Origin: PLA2 sp036273915
GTDB taxonomy: Bacteria > Planctomycetota > PLA2
Length of the DNA stretch: 27,000 nt
Assembly: GCA_036273915.1 (NCBI GenBank)
Contig: DASUGR010000041.1
Location: 1 to 27,000, forward strand
Direction: 5' to 3'
Shown here: piece by piece, positions 23,545 through 27,000 of the stretch
Position numbering within the stretch: the first letter of the stretch is position 1
How the letters are laid out: the number at the start of each line of letters is the position of its first letter
Made by a program: the position numbers and the translations under genes
The notes under the pieces: generated by a model
Databases searched by the model: none
What the model was told of the DNA's origin: nothing
Seen by the model: only the letters and a program-made list of their open reading frames with translations

Positions 23545-25071
23545 TCACTCTACGGGTACGGTGAAGATCCCGTCCAACGTCGCGCCGCCGATGTTCCGCA
23601 CCGAGAGCTCGATCGTCACGGTGTTGATGTTCACGGCGTTGTCGTTGAGGAACAGGTTGCTGTAGTTGGGCGTGTAGAGGCGGGCGCGGAATTGCTTGCC
23701 CGCCTGGGCACCCGCCAAGGGGGTGGTCCCCGTCGGCGGCGCAGCGACCTGGTTGTTGATGATGTCGTAGCCGCCGTAGCCGAAGCTGAACTCGAACGGG
23801 TTCTCGAACGTGACCGTCGAGCCGTTCACCTCGTACGCGAGGATCTTGTAGAAGCCGTCGACGGCCTCGTTGAACCTCAGGTAGATCGCGTTGGCTCCGC
23901 CGCTCTCGTCCACCGAACCGTTGTAGTTGTCGATGCCGAACGGGATCGTCCCCAGGTTCAGCGGCACGTAGAAGTCCATGCTCATGTTCGACGAGTTGGT
24001 GGGGTCCTGGAGCGACCGCGCGATGAAGTTGAGCGTGATGACCTCGTTCGACGGAAGCGCGCTCGCCGGAACGAAGTTGAAGATCGTCGAGTTGCTCCCC
24101 GTGAGCGCCGTGGCGGTCGCGTTGATGCGGAGATCCTGGAAGAAGTCCGGAGCCGCGTTGTCGACGAGGTTGTTCCGGTAGCGGAAGTTCGCCCCGGAGA
24201 TCTCGACCGGGGTCCGGAACACGACCTGGACGGAGCCGTTGGGCGTCGTCACCGCGGAGTTGAAGCCCACGCTCTCGAACCCGAAGTTGCCCGAGTTGAC
24301 CGTGTACGTCTGGGGGCTGAAGAAGGTGTCGTAGAAGCTGAGGTTCGACCCCATGATGCTCGGGGAATCGTAGGGCTGGTACGTCTCCGTCGCGATCGCG
24401 AGGACGTTGCCCATCTCGCTGATGTTCGTCGACGTGGCGTTCGAGAAGATGTCGAGCGTCCCGTCGCCATCGAGGTCCTGGGCCGGGACCCAGACGCCGT
24501 ACCACCGGGTCGGGTCGAGGTTGGGAAGCGTCGCGACGCCCGAGGTGTTCGTCGTCGCCACGATGTTCAGGTCCGTGCACTGGTCGGTGCCGTCCTCGTA
24601 GTAGCCGACCTCGTCGAGGATCGCGACCACCGTCGCACCCGAGAGCGGCGTGCCGTCGCGGGCGACGTGGACCGTGAGGGGCTCGCCCTGCCGCATGAAC
24701 ATGCTGCCCACGTCGACGAACTGGCGGTTCTCGATCGCGCCGTCGGTGGCGTCGCCGGACGGGAAGACGCCGATCTGGGTGCCGATCGCGCCGTAGCCCG
24801 AGCGCTCGAACGTGACCGTGACATAGGTCCCGGTGCTGATGCCCGGGATGATCTCGATGACCCAGTGGCCGTCGCCATCCGTGGAGCCCGTCGCCTCGTA
24901 GTTGCAGATCTTCACGGTGACGCCGGCGAGAGGCAGGTGCGTGTTCCCGTCAACGACGCGCCCGCCGAAGCGCAGGACGTACACCGCCGGATCCGAGCCG
25001 AGGCTGCTGTCGCAGCCGACGGCCGCGAAGAGCAGCGCGAAAATGGAAAGAGACCGTGCGAGCCTCGACAT
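23545..25071 (-). CDS. Asn-rich lipoprotein with carboxypeptidase-regulatory-like domains
   Basis: A 508-aa protein with a lipoprotein signal (lipobox AVGC, Cys20); ATG 25071 has GGGAGG 11 nt upstream. After the signal come two CarboxypepD_reg/Ig-like units. The first (about 33-95) reads GRVVDGNTHLPLAGVTVKI…STDGDGHW…TVTFERSGYG; the second (about 128-200) reads GEPLTVHVARDGTPLSGATVVAILDE. A DLDGDGTLD turn (199-207) resembles an EF-hand-like Ca2+ loop. The rest (about 215-508) is beta-strand-rich and full of Asn, Thr, Ser and Phe, looking like a surface adhesive or scaffold domain. Its base composition is visibly less GC-rich than the neighbours, mostly because of AAC codons. It should sit on the outer membrane surface or in the periplasm. 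It has its own terminator and a 110-bp upstream gap, so it is probably monocistronic. Confidence 0.83.
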   Translation of the reverse strand: MSRLARSLSIFALLFAAVGCDSSLGSDPAVYVLRFGGRVVDGNTHLPLAGVTVKICNYEATGSTDGDGHWVIEIIPGISTGTYVTVTFERSGYGAIGTQIGVFPSGDATDGAIENRQFVDVGSMFMRQGEPLTVHVARDGTPLSGATVVAILDEVGYYEDGTDQCTDLNIVATTNTSGVATLPNLDPTRWYGVWVPAQDLDGDGTLDIFSNATSTNISEMGNVLAIATETYQPYDSPSIMGSNLSFYDTFFSPQTYTVNSGNFGFESVGFNSAVTTPNGSVQVVFRTPVEISGANFRYRNNLVDNAAPDFFQDLRINATATALTGSNSTIFNFVPASALPSNEVITLNFIARSLQDPTNSSNMSMDFYVPLNLGTIPFGIDNYNGSVDESGGANAIYLRFNEAVDGFYKILAYEVNGSTVTFENPFEFSFGYGGYDIINNQVAAPPTGTTPLAGAQAGKQFRARLYTPNYSNLFLNDNAVNINTVTIELSVRNIGGATLDGIFTVPVE

Positions 25072-25147
25072 GATTCTGTGGACCTCCCAACCGCAAAAGA
25101 AGCTGTGACTTGGGTGGTTTTCTACCAGAGTCCCTAGGTGCCATGCA

Positions 25148-25162
25148 AACCCCCGAGGGGGC
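25148..25162 (-). terminator. Short hairpin after the GT2 gene
   Basis: CCCCC (25150-25154) and GGGGG (25157-25161) face each other; with a 4-nt loop the stem has 4 bp, followed on the minus strand by TTT. It sits 19 bp beyond the GT2 stop. The stem is small, so the call is weak. Confidence 0.33.
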
Positions 25163-25180
25163 GGAATCCGGGATCGCGCC

Positions 25181-26113
25181 CTACTTGATGCGCCGGTGCA
25201 ACGCTTCCGGCATCCGCCGCGTGACCGCCGCGAGGAGCAGGATCCACTCGCGCGGCCGCCACGGATCGCGACGGAGGCACGCGATCAGGTTCCGCCGGGC
25301 AGGGTCCCAGCGTCGGTTCCGAAGGTCGAACCGTGCCAGGAAGGCGTGCGCCCCGGCCACCGCGAGCCGGCGCCGGGACGTGAGGAACCAGGCAGGAAAA
25401 CGAGCCCGCAATGCGGGATTTCCAAAGATCGCGTCGATCGCCGGAAGGAGCGCGGCGACCCCCTTCGCCCGGACCGCCGTGATGCTCTCCGGGTGCCTGC
25501 GGTACGCGACGACCGGGGGCCCCCGAAGGTAAGAAAACCTTCCGGTACCCGCGAGCCGTGCGTAGAGCTCCCAGTCCTCTCCCATGGGGAGGTCGCGGAA
25601 CGCCGCGCCGAGGCTTTCCCGCCGGATGCAGGCTGCCCCCGGTGTGGCGATCGGGTTCCCCCGCAGCAGGAACGGGAGCGCGTCCCCCGACGGCCGCCGC
25701 TGCGGCACGAGCGGCGGCTTGCCCGTTCCCACCTGATTCCCTTGCGCGTCGATGATGAGCGCCTCGCCGTACGCGACCGCGATGCGCGCGTCCCGCGCGA
25801 GCGCGCGCCGGTACCGCGCGAGCGCGCGCGGCAGCAGCCGGTCGTCGGCGTCGAGGAACACCACCGCGTCGCCCGTGACCTCGCGGAGGCCGCGGTTCCG
25901 CGCGGCGAACGCGCCGCCGAGGCGTCCCTCGTCGATCAGCCTCACGCGCGGCGCATACCGTCGCGCGACGTCCGCGGAGCCGTCGGTCGACCCGTCGTCG
26001 ACCACGACGATCTCGCACGCGGGCTCGTCCTGCGCGAGCACGCTCTCGATCGCCTCCGCGAGATAGCGCGCCATGTCCCGTACCGGGATGACGACCGAGC
26101 ACCGGAGCGTCAT
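25181..26113 (-). CDS. Family 2 glycosyltransferase
   Basis: A 310-aa GT-A-fold transferase; ATG 26113 overlaps the ligase stop (ATGA). The N-terminal strand CSVVIPVRDM is followed by EIVVVDDGSTDGS (nucleotide-binding Asp39-Asp40), the DXD region FLDADD (86-91) for divalent metal, and GEDWELYARLA (179-189), whose ED pair carries the likely catalytic base. The C-terminal third is helical and Arg-rich with no membrane segments. It moves a sugar from a nucleotide-sugar to an acceptor of a polysaccharide, glycolipid or protein at the inner membrane face. Coupling to a CapK/PaaK-like ligase suggests exopolysaccharide or a modified glycan. The donor is not predictable. Confidence 0.92.
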   Translation of the reverse strand: MTLRCSVVIPVRDMARYLAEAIESVLAQDEPACEIVVVDDGSTDGSADVARRYAPRVRLIDEGRLGGAFAARNRGLREVTGDAVVFLDADDRLLPRALARYRRALARDARIAVAYGEALIIDAQGNQVGTGKPPLVPQRRPSGDALPFLLRGNPIATPGAACIRRESLGAAFRDLPMGEDWELYARLAGTGRFSYLRGPPVVAYRRHPESITAVRAKGVAALLPAIDAIFGNPALRARFPAWFLTSRRRLAVAGAHAFLARFDLRNRRWDPARRNLIACLRRDPWRPREWILLLAAVTRRMPEALHRRIK

Positions 26114-27000
26114 GCGCGCGCGTCCTCGAAGTAGCGGAGCTTCCCGGAGGCGCCGCGCGCGATCTCCCCGACCGCGTGCACGCGCAGGACGAGCCCGCGC
26201 ACCGGCAGCGCCGCCCGGATCGCCGCCTCGAACGCCGCGAGGACCCGCGCGGCCTCCGCGCCGCCGGCGAGCACGACCTCCACGCGGAACTCGCGCTCGC
26301 CGGTCCGGAGCACCCGGAACCGGCGCAGGTCCGCGAAGTGCGGGAAGCCGTGCGGCGGCGTGAAGACCTCCGGGTGGTAGGTGCGGCCGTCCACCTCGAA
26401 GAGCTCCACGATGCGGGCAACCCGCAGGTCGAGACGGCGCTGCGCGCGGCCGCAGGGGCATTCTCCGGCGACGAACGCGCCGGCGTCGCCGGTGCGGTAC
26501 CGCAGGAGCGGCGCGGCGTACCCGAAGAGGTCGGTGAGGACGATCTCGCCCGTCTCGCCGGGCGCGGCAGCGCGGCCGCCGGCGAGCACCTCGACGAGGA
26601 CGTTCTCCTCGACGACGTGCAGCGACCCGCGCTCGCAGCCGGTCGCGACGACCTGCGCCTCGGTCAGGCCGTACTCCTGCGCCACGGGGACCCCCAGGGA
26701 GGACGAGACGCGAAGGGCGTCGGCCGGGGACATCGTCTCCGCGGTGCTGACGACCGCGCACAGGGAGCGCGGGCTCCGGGACGCGCCCGCGGCGAGCAGC
26801 GCGAGGCCCGACGCGAAGCCGTAGACGAGCTTCGGGTCGAAGCGCTCGATGCGGGCGAGCGCGGCGTCGGCCGCGCCCCACTCGAGGTCCCCCACGCGGA
26901 CGAGCTGCCGGTTCTCCGCGAACGCGACCGCCGCGCGATAGAGAAGCCCCCGCGGCTCGTCCCGGCCCCACAGCATCGTCCAGCGGTCGCCCGGCAGGAC
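26110..27000 (-). CDS. CapK/PaaK-like adenylate-forming ligase, N-terminus outside window
   Basis: The frame is open to base 27000, so 297 residues of the C-terminal part are seen. Features of the phenylacetate-CoA ligase-type ANL family are present: the YGFASGL and VVSTAETM segments, the QEYGLTEAQV adenylate motif, GETGEIVLTDLFGYAAPLLRYRTGD (adenylation core, Asp of the RTGD hinge) and GECPCGRAQRRLD (a Cys pair typical of CapK-like proteins). The final domain ends in a GKLRYFED sequence where the C-domain catalytic lysine is expected. ATP activates a carboxylate as acyl-adenylate. Such proteins occur in capsule and exopolysaccharide clusters, in keeping with the overlapping GT2 gene. Substrate unknown. 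Confidence 0.87.
   Translation of the reverse strand, partial: VLPGDRWTMLWGRDEPRGLLYRAAVAFAENRQLVRVGDLEWGAADAALARIERFDPKLVYGFASGLALLAAGASRSPRSLCAVVSTAETMSPADALRVSSSLGVPVAQEYGLTEAQVVATGCERGSLHVVEENVLVEVLAGGRAAAPGETGEIVLTDLFGYAAPLLRYRTGDAGAFVAGECPCGRAQRRLDLRVARIVELFEVDGRTYHPEVFTPPHGFPHFADLRRFRVLRTGEREFRVEVVLAGGAEAARVLAAFEAAIRAALPVRGLVLRVHAVGEIARGASGKLRYFEDARA

Noticed and set aside
19230..23564. 1444-codon open frame on the + strand
   Set aside because: It lies antisense to four well-supported genes, has biased Arg/Glu/Gly composition and no domain; it is a GC-rich frame shadow.

Overview
The window is a very GC-rich (about 70% or more, judged by eye), gene-dense bacterial chromosome segment with strong G/C at third codon positions. 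It has no tRNA, rRNA, CRISPR array, integrase or insertion sequence. Lipoproteins, an outer-membrane porin and a signal-peptide-bearing repeat protein point to a Gram-negative cell. The ECF sigma factor followed by a zinc-finger/HEAT protein, the CRTAC1-type (FG-GAP plus ASPIC/UnbV) lipoprotein and the large secreted proteins of unknown function suggest Planctomycetota or a neighbouring environmental phylum (Myxococcota, Acidobacteriota). That assignment is inference; no marker gene is present.

Left part (1-7868, all + strand). The window opens in the C-terminal part of a heavy-metal P1B-type ATPase. Next come three genes joined by ATGA overlaps: a CRTAC1-like lipoprotein, a membrane sensor histidine kinase and an NtrC-type sigma-54 activator. 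A 188-bp gap follows, then a lipoprotein of the vanadium haloperoxidase/PAP2 family, with every vanadate-pocket residue at the expected spacing, and an OprP/OprO-like porin 7 nt further on. A 19-bp dyad occurs in nearly the same form in front of the CRTAC1 gene and in front of the haloperoxidase gene.

Centre (7869-13067). Two GC-rich hairpins separate the porin from a convergent MFS transporter. The 387-bp divergent region between the MFS gene and the next + strand gene holds the most interesting element: a c-di-AMP (ydaO/yuaA class) riboswitch. It is followed by a hairpin that appears to sequester the Shine-Dalgarno sequence of a 46-codon leader ORF, which ends 3 nt before a KimA-like potassium transporter. 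An ion transporter of the NhaD/CitMHS type follows on the same strand, so this is probably a K+/Na+ homeostasis locus under second-messenger control.

Right part (13068-27000, all - strand). An ECF sigma factor, a membrane zinc-finger/HEAT-repeat putative anti-sigma factor and an internally duplicated secreted protein form a tight operon, followed by a small GNAT acetyltransferase. Further along lie a secreted 424-aa protein of unknown function, a 541-aa protein with a GNAT-like segment, and a pair made of a DUF2279 lipoprotein and an ArnT-like GT83 glycosyltransferase. After these come an Asn-rich lipoprotein with carboxypeptidase-regulatory-like domains and a good intrinsic terminator, and a GT2 glycosyltransferase overlapping a CapK/PaaK-like adenylate-forming ligase that runs off the window. 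The last genes suggest cell-envelope or polysaccharide work.
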